Positions 55,805 to 63,407 of a DNA stretch of 64,000 bases are shown here, piece by piece (position 1 is the first letter of the stretch; every line of letters begins with the position of its first letter). The translations under genes were made by a program, and so were the position numbers. This DNA comes from BS750m-G57 sp964607575 (lineage in GTDB: Bacteria; Planctomycetota; Phycisphaerae; SM23-33): assembly GCA_964607575.1 (NCBI GenBank), contig CAZSLS010000001.1, positions 1-64,000 on the forward strand, given 5' to 3'. Under the pieces are notes generated by a model, which searched no databases, was not told the DNA's origin, and saw only the letters and a list, made by a program, of their open reading frames with translations.

Positions 55805-56925
55805 TCTCCTCCTTCGGCGAACCGTTTTGGCGAATAGGGCTCTGCGGGGATCTCGCCACTTCGCCCCAGCATCAAGTCGGCGAGCAACTGTCCCGTTCCG
55901 AGCGATGTCGTAATCCCCAGTCCTTCATGTCCCGTGGCCAGCCATATTCGATCGCCGGCGATGCTCGGTCCGATCAACGGGAGCTTGTCGGGAGTGGCGG
56001 CGCGATGACCTGCCCAGATTCGGATGGCCGAGAGTTGCCCCAGGCTCGGGACGTACCTGGTAGCTCGCCGGATCATGCGGTCGACGATGGGCAGTTGGGC
56101 TTCGGAGCCCTCGGCGTCGAACTGGCGCGAAGAGCCAATCAGCATTTGGCCCGTCTTGCGCGGCTGGATGTTCATCGCCACCGAATCAGATTGCACCGAA
56201 TGGGCGCTCTTGAGGTAGCCCAACTCGATAAGTTGGTGATTTATATAGCCCGGATAACGGTCGGTGATGACCAGGTGCCCCTTGCGTCCGCGGACCGGCA
56301 GGCCGGGAGTCAGCGATGGCGAGAAACAGCCCGCAGCGTTCACCACCGAGCCGGCTGCAATCGTGGTTCCGTCGGCAAGGGTCACAGTACCGTCGCTGCT
56401 GATGCTGCGGACCTCGGCTCCCGTGCGAATTTCGACTCGATTTTCTTCGGCGCGATCCAACAGGCACTTGGCGGCCACCGGGGGGTAGAGCACGACATCG
56501 TCGCTCACCAATAATCCGCCCGCCAGTCCGCTTCGCAGGCTCGGCTCGGCACGTGCCAGTTCCGCCGCGTCCAGCACGGTGCTCTGCAGTCCGGCGCCGC
56601 GGTACGCGGCGTGTTTCTGCTCGACGGCGTCCATCTCCTCATCGTCGGCCGCCACCCATATCGTTCCACATCGATCGTACTCGGCGCCTGTAGGCAACTC
56701 ATCGGCCAGTTCGTGCCACAACCGGCGTGAATAGGCCGTCAACGCCAATTGGGCTTGCGAATCGTCCATAACGACGACGTGTCCCATGGCCGTTGCCGTC
56801 GCGCCGCCGCCGATCAGACCGCGTTCGAGCACGAGTACCTTCATTCCGCCCCGCCCGCAAGCCGCCCCGCAGGCGGCGCCCACGATACCGCCGCCGACTA
56901 CCACGACGTCGTACGCTTCGCTCAT
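55801..56925 (-). CDS. DAO-type FAD oxidoreductase, D-hydroxyproline dehydrogenase beta-like, 374 aa
   Basis: The N-terminal FAD motif is AYDVVVVGGGIVGAACG, and the C-terminus has RIWAGHRAATPDKLPLIGP and GHEGLGITTSLGTGQLLAD, both typical of glycine oxidase/D-amino acid dehydrogenases (DAO family). In the operon it is the substrate-oxidising subunit of D-hydroxyproline dehydrogenase (HcnC-like). The start at 56925 shares ATGA with the epimerase stop; an in-frame ATG 15 nt earlier would overlap more. The protein has no signal peptide and works in the cytoplasm or at the membrane face. Confidence 0.86.
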   Translation of the reverse strand: MSEAYDVVVVGGGIVGAACGAACGRGGMKVLVLERGLIGGGATATAMGHVVVMDDSQAQLALTAYSRRLWHELADELPTGAEYDRCGTIWVAADDEEMDAVEQKHAAYRGAGLQSTVLDAAELARAEPSLRSGLAGGLLVSDDVVLYPPVAAKCLLDRAEENRVEIRTGAEVRSISSDGTVTLADGTTIAAGSVVNAAGCFSPSLTPGLPVRGRKGHLVITDRYPGYINHQLIELGYLKSAHSVQSDSVAMNIQPRKTGQMLIGSSRQFDAEGSEAQLPIVDRMIRRATRYVPSLGQLSAIRIWAGHRAATPDKLPLIGPSIAGDRIWLATGHEGLGITTSLGTGQLLADLMLGRSGEIPAEPYSPKRFAEGGD

Positions 56926-57872
56926 CGCCTGATACCCCACCCAAACCCATCGTTGTCGTGGATCAACAGAGTCGATTCGGCGATGACGAACGCCGATCCG
57001 CGAATTACAGGCACGATCTCATTATCGCGACGGCGATAGTGACCGACAAAGGTGCTGCCCAGGATGCTCTCTTGTACCCAGGGTTCACCTTCAGCCAGCT
57101 TGTCGTCCGCCGCGAGGCACGCGAGCTTGGCGCTGGTACCGGTCCCGCAAGGCGAACGATCGTAGGCCTTACCGGGGCAGAGCACGAAGTTTTTCGAGTC
57201 GGACCCGACCATGTCAGGCGGTCCGAACAGTTCAACATGATCGACCTCGGGATATCCCGAGGCGTTAACGGCTTGACGGATCTGCCAGGCGTATTCCGTG
57301 AGTTGTCCGACCCGGTCCATGACCAGCGGTAATCCATGCTCTTCGACAAGAAAGAACCAGTTTCCCCCCCACGCCACATCGCCTGTAATCGGTCCGACGC
57401 CGGGGACATCAACCACGACGGACTTCGCCGCGCGATAACTGGGCACATTGACGAGCGAAACGTCGCCGGCGGGGTGCAGTTTGGCGGTGACCACACCAAC
57501 CGGCGTTTCGATGCGATGCATGCCCGGACCGATGCGTCCGAGGTGGGCCAGAGTGACGACCAGCCCGATAGTCCCGTGTCCGCACATGCCCAGGTAACCA
57601 ACATTGTTGAAGAAGATCACACCGACTATGCAAGTCTTGTCCACCGGTTCTGCCAACAGAGCACCAACCATTACGTCCGATCCGCGAGGCTCGTTGACAA
57701 CTGCCGAGCGGAACTGGTCGTGTTCGTCGCGAAACCGCTCGAGGCGTTCGGCCAGCGAACCGTCGCCCAGATCGGGTCCTCCCCCGATCACCACGCGAGT
57801 AGGCTCCCCGCCTGTGTGCGAATCAATTGTCAATATCCGGTGTAGCAGTAGCTTTCCCTCTTGAATTCTCAC
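56922..57872 (-). CDS. 4-hydroxyproline 2-epimerase (proline racemase family), 316 aa
   Basis: The catalytic cysteine pair is present: Cys97 in MCGHGTIG and Cys242 in SPCGTGTSAK. Both being Cys indicates a racemase or epimerase and not the dehydratase branch, which has a Thr. It opens ILTIDSHTGGEPTRVV. It should turn trans-4-hydroxy-L-proline into cis-4-hydroxy-D-proline. The start codon is GTG with AGAGGG downstream, so a slightly later start near residue 9-14 is possible. It is the first gene of the operon that continues with the dehydrogenase subunits. Later steps (deaminase, semialdehyde dehydrogenase) are not in this window. Confidence 0.9.
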   Translation of the reverse strand: MRIQEGKLLLHRILTIDSHTGGEPTRVVIGGGPDLGDGSLAERLERFRDEHDQFRSAVVNEPRGSDVMVGALLAEPVDKTCIVGVIFFNNVGYLGMCGHGTIGLVVTLAHLGRIGPGMHRIETPVGVVTAKLHPAGDVSLVNVPSYRAAKSVVVDVPGVGPITGDVAWGGNWFFLVEEHGLPLVMDRVGQLTEYAWQIRQAVNASGYPEVDHVELFGPPDMVGSDSKNFVLCPGKAYDRSPCGTGTSAKLACLAADDKLAEGEPWVQESILGSTFVGHYRRRDNEIVPVIRGSAFVIAESTLLIHDNDGFGWGIRR

Positions 57873-58005
57873 ATACCAGAGATGATATACCCCCCGGTCT
57901 CGACAGCATCAAGTACCGAGAAGAAAAAAACTTTCGCCCTGCCCCCCAGGCCCCCCTCAAAACCCTCGCCAACAAGCATCGGATGGCTTATCTTAGTACC
58001 ACTAT

Positions 58006-59085
58006 ATGACACAACCCGAATTCAATTTGGCGTGCAAACCTGATTTTGACGAGTGTCTGGCCAGGATTTACGCATGGTACCAGCAGACGATCATCGACCG
58101 CCCGCCGGTGCGTTTCCATCACCATAATATCGAGTACGAACGTCACCGCACCGTCGAGGGGCCTTGGGCGACTGCTGAAGACCGCTGGCTGGACGTGGAG
58201 TTCCAGGTGCAGACGTTCGCCGATTCGCTTGGGCAGACGGAGTTCAAGGGCGAAACGTTTCCGGTGTACTGGCCCAACCTCAGCGCTGTGGCGTACAATC
58301 TGTTCCTGGGCCAGTCTGCGCTGTTCGATGATGTCACGGCATGGACGCATCCCTGCATCTCCGACCTGGAGAACCTTCCGGATCTGACGATCCACAGAGA
58401 CAACAAGTATTTCCGTGCGGTCGAGGCCATGACGGATCGGGCGCTGGACGTCGCTGACGGGCGTTTTCTCGTTGGCTATACGGATATGTACGCGGGGATC
58501 GACTGCACAGCGGGCTTGCGGGGCATGGGGGAGATGTGCCTCGATATCATCATGACGCCCGAGCCCCTGAAGGCTCTTGTCGAGAAGGTATGGGCCGAGT
58601 ATCTCATGGTATACGAACACTTTGACCGCAAGCTAAAGGCACGCGGTCAACTGTCGGCCACCTGGATGAACCTGCCCTCCCGCGAGACGTTCAACGTGCT
58701 GGCGTGCGACTTTGCGACGCTCATTTCTCCGGATCACTTCGATGAGTTCTGCCTTCCGATCATACGCAGGGAGGCCGAGTGTTTCGTCCACAACGTTTTC
58801 CACCTGGACGGACCGGGCGTGGGCAAGAATATCGATTCGATCCTGACACTGCCCAACCTGGCGGCGGTTCAATGGGTTCAGGGTTACGGTGAAGATGTCC
58901 CGATCATGCAATGGTTGCCGTTGATCGAGAAGATCCAGGCGGCGGGTAAGTCTGTGATTGTCGACCTTCAACTCGACGAACTCGACGAGTTCATGAGCAA
59001 GGCCGATCCGACCGGGGTAATGCTATGGATACCCGCCGAACCGAAGGATCAGCAGGACGTTCTGGACAGGGTGAAAAACTGGTAG
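58006..59085 (+). CDS. Second uroporphyrinogen-decarboxylase-like protein, 359 aa
   Basis: A TIM-barrel of URO-D type: VGYTDMYAGIDCTAGLRG, FATLISPDHFDEFCLPI and ECFVHNVFHLDGPGVGKN carry the family geometry, but the zinc motif HSCG of the 37843 protein is replaced by FHLDGPG. It lacks the Arg-rich HemE N-terminus. Corrinoid methyltransferase-like families are alternatives, the catalytic role is unknown. It is divergent from the hydroxyproline operon across 133 bp and may share control with it. Confidence 0.75.
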   Translation: MTQPEFNLACKPDFDECLARIYAWYQQTIIDRPPVRFHHHNIEYERHRTVEGPWATAEDRWLDVEFQVQTFADSLGQTEFKGETFPVYWPNLSAVAYNLFLGQSALFDDVTAWTHPCISDLENLPDLTIHRDNKYFRAVEAMTDRALDVADGRFLVGYTDMYAGIDCTAGLRGMGEMCLDIIMTPEPLKALVEKVWAEYLMVYEHFDRKLKARGQLSATWMNLPSRETFNVLACDFATLISPDHFDEFCLPIIRREAECFVHNVFHLDGPGVGKNIDSILTLPNLAAVQWVQGYGEDVPIMQWLPLIEKIQAAGKSVIVDLQLDELDEFMSKADPTGVMLWIPAEPKDQQDVLDRVKNW

Positions 59086-59130
59086 CCGGAGAATCATGCG
59101 GGCATGCACGATTCAAATATGGCGGTTGGG

Positions 59131-61335
59131 CTACGTCCAATTTTTTGCCTGCTCGGCCTGTTGGGCGAAGGTTTGCGTCTCCTGGCGGACCTGGGTAACG
59201 AAGGAGTTATCGTTGGCTGAACCGAGGACGGCGCGCATCTCTTCGGGTGTGTCGAAGGTGATCCGGCGGTATGGATTCTCGTCGTCCTTCTTTCGGGTCA
59301 GGTATGTCTGCTCGGCGATGAATTCCTGGATAGTGACGGCATGGTCGAGCGCGTCGGCCCATGCTTCGCCGGTGAGTTGCTCGATTCCGAGCAGTTCCAG
59401 CAGGGTGGCCAGGGCGTGTTGTCGGCGGGCCCGGGGGTACTGGTCCCACAGGCGGTCGTATTCGGCGTGGACCGCTTGCCATGAGTCGAGGCTACCGGTC
59501 CTGATTGCCTCTTGCAGGGCAGCGACGTCCGGTCCGGCGACGAGTTGCCCGCCGAGATTCACCCATTGGCGCCGGCGGGGAGCGGAGAGGGCTTCGGCCA
59601 TTGCCGCCGGGGTTGTGTCGGAATCGTCCCGCATACCGTCCAGAAGTTCCTTCACCGCGTAGTAGTGCAGCATCTGCCGATAGGCCTCATAGGCCTGGCG
59701 CGGTTTGATGATTACGACCTTGCGCCGCGAGTTCTCGACGTTCTCCGCCAGGACTTCGAGTTCCTCTATCGCCTCGCCGTCGCCGGTGAGCAGTTGGCGT
59801 CCGATGCGGATGAGTTCTTCGTCGGGCTCCTTACCGGTGAGCTGTCCGTCTTTTCGCAGGGAGGCCTGCCCGGTCCAGCACTCGATCAGTTCGAGGGCCC
59901 TGAACATCTCCTCCGCCGTGTCGGGGGCCAGGGAGTTGAACTCCACGTGCTGGAGCTTGCGTTGGCGCTTGTCGCGCGCGCCGAACTTCCATGTGTTCCT
60001 GGCCAGGGCGTACATGTTGTACATCCACCAATACGCCGGGAGGATCTGAAGAGCCGATCCGTCGCGGGCATTGCTTACCAGGGCAAACGGTAGGGGGATA
60101 TCCATCTCCGCGGGGTAATCGCCCTTGGCCAGCAGGGTGAACGAGGCGAATCTGCAGTTGTGCTTGACCGAGACGCACAGCCCGGGCCAGAAGCCTCTAC
60201 CGGCGTGGATTTCGCCGTCGGGAGCGCGGCTGTTGTGGTTCGAGCCGATCGTCGCGTTGGCTGCCATATTGCTCTGCCCCATCACCAGCGCCGCGATCAG
60301 GAACGAGTTATTGTGATGCTGCTCGTGTGCGGGGAAGATCAGGTTGCTGATCAACTCGCAACAAGATACGGTCGAGTTATCGCCGAGGAATGAGTGAATC
60401 AGGCGCGCGCCGTACTTGAGGTTGCTGTTGTCGCCCAGGATGAAGCGAACGGCTTTGCATCCGTAGAATATGTGGCAGCCCCGCCCGATGATACCGTTAA
60501 CCAGTTCGACGCCCTCGCCGATCTGGGTGGGCTCTTCGGCGCTGGAGTTGATCGTGAGGTTCTTGAGCTTGTTGGCGCCCTTGATGTAGACCTCCGGTCC
60601 TATCTTGACGTCCTTGATGATACGACAGTTCTTGATGACGCAGCTCTGCCCGACCGTACCGTAGTACCCGCGGCGCGAGTCGAATCGGCCTTGGGTCATC
60701 CGCCCGAGTCTCTCGAGCAATTCGCTGTCGTCGCGGTATTTGGACCATAGCATCGCGTCTGCGGGCAGCATACCGTCGAAAGGCATCACCGCGCGCTCGC
60801 CGTTTTCGTTCACCAGTTCCATCCAGACACGAACGTCCTCGTCCTCTCCGTCCTTGACGATTCCGTTACCGAACTTCGCGTGGTTCGTCGTGTGCATCTC
60901 GTCGAGGTTCAGCAGGACGACGTTGTCGCCGATGATGTAGTGCGCCAGATATCGCACCTGGTGGATGGCGGCGTTGTCGCCTATATCGCAGGCGATGATC
61001 CGGCTGTTGGTGAGCCCGACCGGAACGCGGAGGTCGTGGTGCTCGATGTAGACATCTTCGAGGCGTCCGATTCTTACCAGCCCGTGGAACTGGCAGTTCT
61101 TGACCAGGTGCGGGGCGAACTGCTCGGTGACAAGGATGTCGTCCCAGTTGTCGCTGGCGTTGGCGTTCTTGACGAGCGTTTCGATCTCATCGGCACGGAG
61201 GTTTCGCCACCCGTCGGTCGGACCGGGAGCCTGTTGGTTCCGAAGGTAGTATTCGTCCATGCCTTCGGGGAGGAATTCCGCCGGGACAAAATCCCTGCCC
61301 AATGACTCTATCGGCAGCACTTGCATTTCGCTCAT
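59131..61335 (-). CDS. DUF4954 protein with left-handed beta-helix repeats, 734 aa
   Basis: The middle (about residues 75-400) is full of short hexad-like turns of the left-handed beta-helix kind (for example NSRIIACDIGDNAAIHQV, SCVIKNCRIIKDVKIGPEVY, AVRFILGDNSNLKYGARLI), which resemble acyl- or nucleotidyl-transferases with hexapeptide repeats. The C-terminal about 300 residues are mostly helical. This matches the DUF4954 family known from Bacteroidetes and Planctomycetes, which has no proven function. GGGAG precedes the ATG. It is 54 bp downstream of nagB, so a role in amino-sugar or cell-envelope metabolism is possible. Confidence 0.8.
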   Translation of the reverse strand: MSEMQVLPIESLGRDFVPAEFLPEGMDEYYLRNQQAPGPTDGWRNLRADEIETLVKNANASDNWDDILVTEQFAPHLVKNCQFHGLVRIGRLEDVYIEHHDLRVPVGLTNSRIIACDIGDNAAIHQVRYLAHYIIGDNVVLLNLDEMHTTNHAKFGNGIVKDGEDEDVRVWMELVNENGERAVMPFDGMLPADAMLWSKYRDDSELLERLGRMTQGRFDSRRGYYGTVGQSCVIKNCRIIKDVKIGPEVYIKGANKLKNLTINSSAEEPTQIGEGVELVNGIIGRGCHIFYGCKAVRFILGDNSNLKYGARLIHSFLGDNSTVSCCELISNLIFPAHEQHHNNSFLIAALVMGQSNMAANATIGSNHNSRAPDGEIHAGRGFWPGLCVSVKHNCRFASFTLLAKGDYPAEMDIPLPFALVSNARDGSALQILPAYWWMYNMYALARNTWKFGARDKRQRKLQHVEFNSLAPDTAEEMFRALELIECWTGQASLRKDGQLTGKEPDEELIRIGRQLLTGDGEAIEELEVLAENVENSRRKVVIIKPRQAYEAYRQMLHYYAVKELLDGMRDDSDTTPAAMAEALSAPRRRQWVNLGGQLVAGPDVAALQEAIRTGSLDSWQAVHAEYDRLWDQYPRARRQHALATLLELLGIEQLTGEAWADALDHAVTIQEFIAEQTYLTRKKDDENPYRRITFDTPEEMRAVLGSANDNSFVTQVRQETQTFAQQAEQAKNWT

Positions 61336-61389
61336 GTGATGAGGCTCCCTTCTGAACCCGGTTGACCGGCTTGGCGCGGCGACAAACGC

Positions 61390-62175
61390 TCAGTCCCAGT
61401 TCGGCGCGCCGGGCCTCTTGTCCTGGACCCACTGGTAGTACTCTCGCATCTCGAGTTTTGCCGTCGCCGCGGTGTCAACGCAGATGATGCTGTCAGCGTG
61501 CAACTGCAGCGCACTGGCCGTACACATGCTTGAAACCGGCCCCTCGATGGCGTCGGCGACCGCGTCGGCTTTGCCCGCACCGCTGGCGAGAAGGATGAGT
61601 TTCTTCGCCTCGAGAATCGTGCCCACGCCCATTGTTACGCAGTATACCGGAACGTCCTCCGGCGTCGCGAAGAAGCGGGCGTTGTCGTCTATCGTCTGCT
61701 GCGTGAGCGTTTTCAAACGCGTTCTCGAAGCCAGTGAACTGCTCGGTTCGTTGAAAGCGATGTGTCCATCCGAGCCGATGCCCAGGACCTGCACGTCGAT
61801 ACCGCCGGCGGCGTTGATCTGCTCTTCATACTCCTGGCAGGATGCCTTGAAGTTGTCGGATATCCCGGGCGGAACGTTTGTGTTCTCAATATCGACGTTG
61901 ATGCCCTTAAACAGGTTCTCGGTCATGAAGTAGCGGTAGCTCTGCTCGTGATCCCCGCTGAGGCCCACGTATTCGTCCAGGTTGAACGTGGTGACCTGGG
62001 AGAAGTCCAGGCCCTCTTCTTCGTGCAGGCGGATCAACTCCTTGTACATCCCCAGAGGGGTCGAGCCGGTGGCAAGGCCCAGGATCGCTGTCGGTTTGTC
62101 GCGAACGACCTTCGCCATTACAGCGGCGGCGGCCTTGCTCATCTCGTTGTAGTCTGCACTGATAATAACTTCCAT
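61390..62175 (-). CDS. nagB: Glucosamine-6-phosphate deaminase, 261 aa
   Basis: The complete NagB fold is present: ILGLATGSTPLGMYKELI, FNLDEYVGLSGDHEQSY, VLGIGSDGHIAFNEPSSSL, and ARFFATPEDVPVYCVTMG. It converts glucosamine 6-phosphate to fructose 6-phosphate and ammonia in amino-sugar catabolism. GAAGGAG is 8 nt before the ATG at 62175. DUF4954 follows in the same direction. The long intergenic region upstream may carry a control element. Confidence 0.95.
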   Translation of the reverse strand: MEVIISADYNEMSKAAAAVMAKVVRDKPTAILGLATGSTPLGMYKELIRLHEEEGLDFSQVTTFNLDEYVGLSGDHEQSYRYFMTENLFKGINVDIENTNVPPGISDNFKASCQEYEEQINAAGGIDVQVLGIGSDGHIAFNEPSSSLASRTRLKTLTQQTIDDNARFFATPEDVPVYCVTMGVGTILEAKKLILLASGAGKADAVADAIEGPVSSMCTASALQLHADSIICVDTAATAKLEMREYYQWVQDKRPGAPNWD

Positions 62176-62513
62176 TGCTGATTCTCCTTCTGCAGGTCTT
62201 GGATATCGTCTGTGAACGAACGTTCCTTACAACGGGCCCGAATTGCCCGAACCGGCAGGGGCCGGTGATCTCGGACGCCAAGACCATCATCGGCCAGTTA
62301 AACGACGCAGCTTTAACTGCCCGCGGTGTCGTCGCGCCGATGCGAGAGCTTTCGGAGCTACCCGGGGGCAGACTCCCTGTAACTTTGTTTTTTTTTGGGC
62401 GCAATGAACGAATCGGCGGGTTATAATAAAACCACAACGGTTCGTAATCCTATAAACACTGTGCCCGCGCCGTCCGAGGCGGCAGCTACGCGTAGTTTAT
62501 GGAGCCTTCATTT
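62176..62513. other. Intergenic region with several hairpins, control region candidate
   Basis: The 338 bp between divergent genes hold no convincing gene. Inverted repeats are ACCGGC/GCCGGT (about 62249-62264), CAGTTAAA/TTTAACTG (about 62294-62318) and AGCT-rich stems, ending with a run of nine T near 62390. They may be a structured RNA or a terminator-like element. I could not match a known riboswitch. Confidence 0.35.
62422..62427 (+). promoter_or_regulatory. Putative -10 box (TATAAT)
   Basis: A perfect TATAAT with GGGT before it, about 90 nt before the ATG at 62514. No matching -35 at 17 nt; it may drive the lysine-rich secreted protein. Confidence 0.4.
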
Positions 62514-63371
62514 ATGAAATCTGCAAGAAGATACCGGTGGATGACCAGTGGCATTTTGGCGATCGTAGTAGTGATGATGGCCCTCGTCGTGTCGACCGAG
62601 GCCAATGCTGCTGACAAGAAAAAAGCTGCCGCCCGGAAGAAGGCCGCCGCCCGGAAAAAGGCTCCTGCCAGGAAGGGCAGGGGCGGTAAGTCACAGAAGC
62701 ACTTCAGCGACGATGAGATATACGCTAAGATGGACTTCTCGCCCGAACAGCGAGCGAAGTTCGAAGCCGCCCATGAGAAACTCCAGAAAGCTTTGGATGA
62801 ATGGGACGCATCGCCCAAGGGCCAGAAACTCAGTGAACTCCAGACCGCAGTCGAACTGGCCACCACGCCTGAAGAGAAGCGTAAGGTTGCGGGCATGCTG
62901 GGGCAGATCCGAGCACTGCTGGCCGAACGCCGAGCAATTGAGAGACGGTACGAACCGCAGGTTATCTCCACCCTCACTCCCAAGCAGAAGGCCACCAGGC
63001 ACGGATACAAACTCTGCAACAAAGTACTGAATGGAAAGCTCGGACAGGCGCTGAGCGGGGACCAGGTCAACAAACTTAAATCGTATTGCATGCAGGCCGG
63101 CGCGGGTGTCGTCAAAGGGTCTGTCTCCCCGGCGCGGGCGGAAGCACAATTGCAGTCACTGGCGGTGGGACTACTCAACGACGGCCAGAAAAAGAAACTC
63201 GGTATCCGCGTCCCACCCAAGAAGAAAGATCCGAGAAGGAACAACAAGAACAACAAGAACAACAGAAATCGCAGACGCCGAAACAAGAAGCCCACCAAGA
63301 AACAGATCGAGGCGTACAAGAAGTCCATCCCCGCCCGTAAGGCGGCCTTGGAAGCGGCCAAGAAGAAGTAG
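62514..63371 (+). CDS. Secreted lysine-rich protein, 285 aa
   Basis: A signal peptide (MTSGILAIVVVMMALVVSTE, cleavage near ANA) leads into a Lys/Ala/Arg repeat (KKAAAR units), a helical middle with FSPEQRAKFEAAHEKLQKAL and ISTLTPKQKATRHGYKLC (resembling LTxxQ helices of the Spy/CpxP family) and a C-terminal Asn/Lys/Arg-rich tail (NNKNNKNNRNRRRRNKKP). Spy relatives are periplasmic chaperones; here this is a weak resemblance only. An ATG 15 nt earlier exists but GGAG 9 nt before 62514 supports this start. The strong basic charge suggests contact with nucleic acid, cell wall or polysaccharide. Confidence 0.72.
   Translation: MKSARRYRWMTSGILAIVVVMMALVVSTEANAADKKKAAARKKAAARKKAPARKGRGGKSQKHFSDDEIYAKMDFSPEQRAKFEAAHEKLQKALDEWDASPKGQKLSELQTAVELATTPEEKRKVAGMLGQIRALLAERRAIERRYEPQVISTLTPKQKATRHGYKLCNKVLNGKLGQALSGDQVNKLKSYCMQAGAGVVKGSVSPARAEAQLQSLAVGLLNDGQKKKLGIRVPPKKKDPRRNNKNNKNNRNRRRRNKKPTKKQIEAYKKSIPARKAALEAAKKK
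62619..62672. repeat. 18-nt tandem repeat encoding KKAAAR units
   Basis: Three 18-bp units at 62619, 62637 and 62655 encode KKAAAR, KKAAAR and KKAPAR. The first two are nearly identical at DNA level. Confidence 0.8.
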
Positions 63372-63407
63372 CTCGCCGGCAGGGAGAAAAGCAATAGGCC
63401 GATCGCG

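Noticed and set aside
61907..62437. Possible protein-coding frame through the nagB upstream spacer
   Set aside because: No start signal, overlaps nagB in another frame and no recognisable domain.
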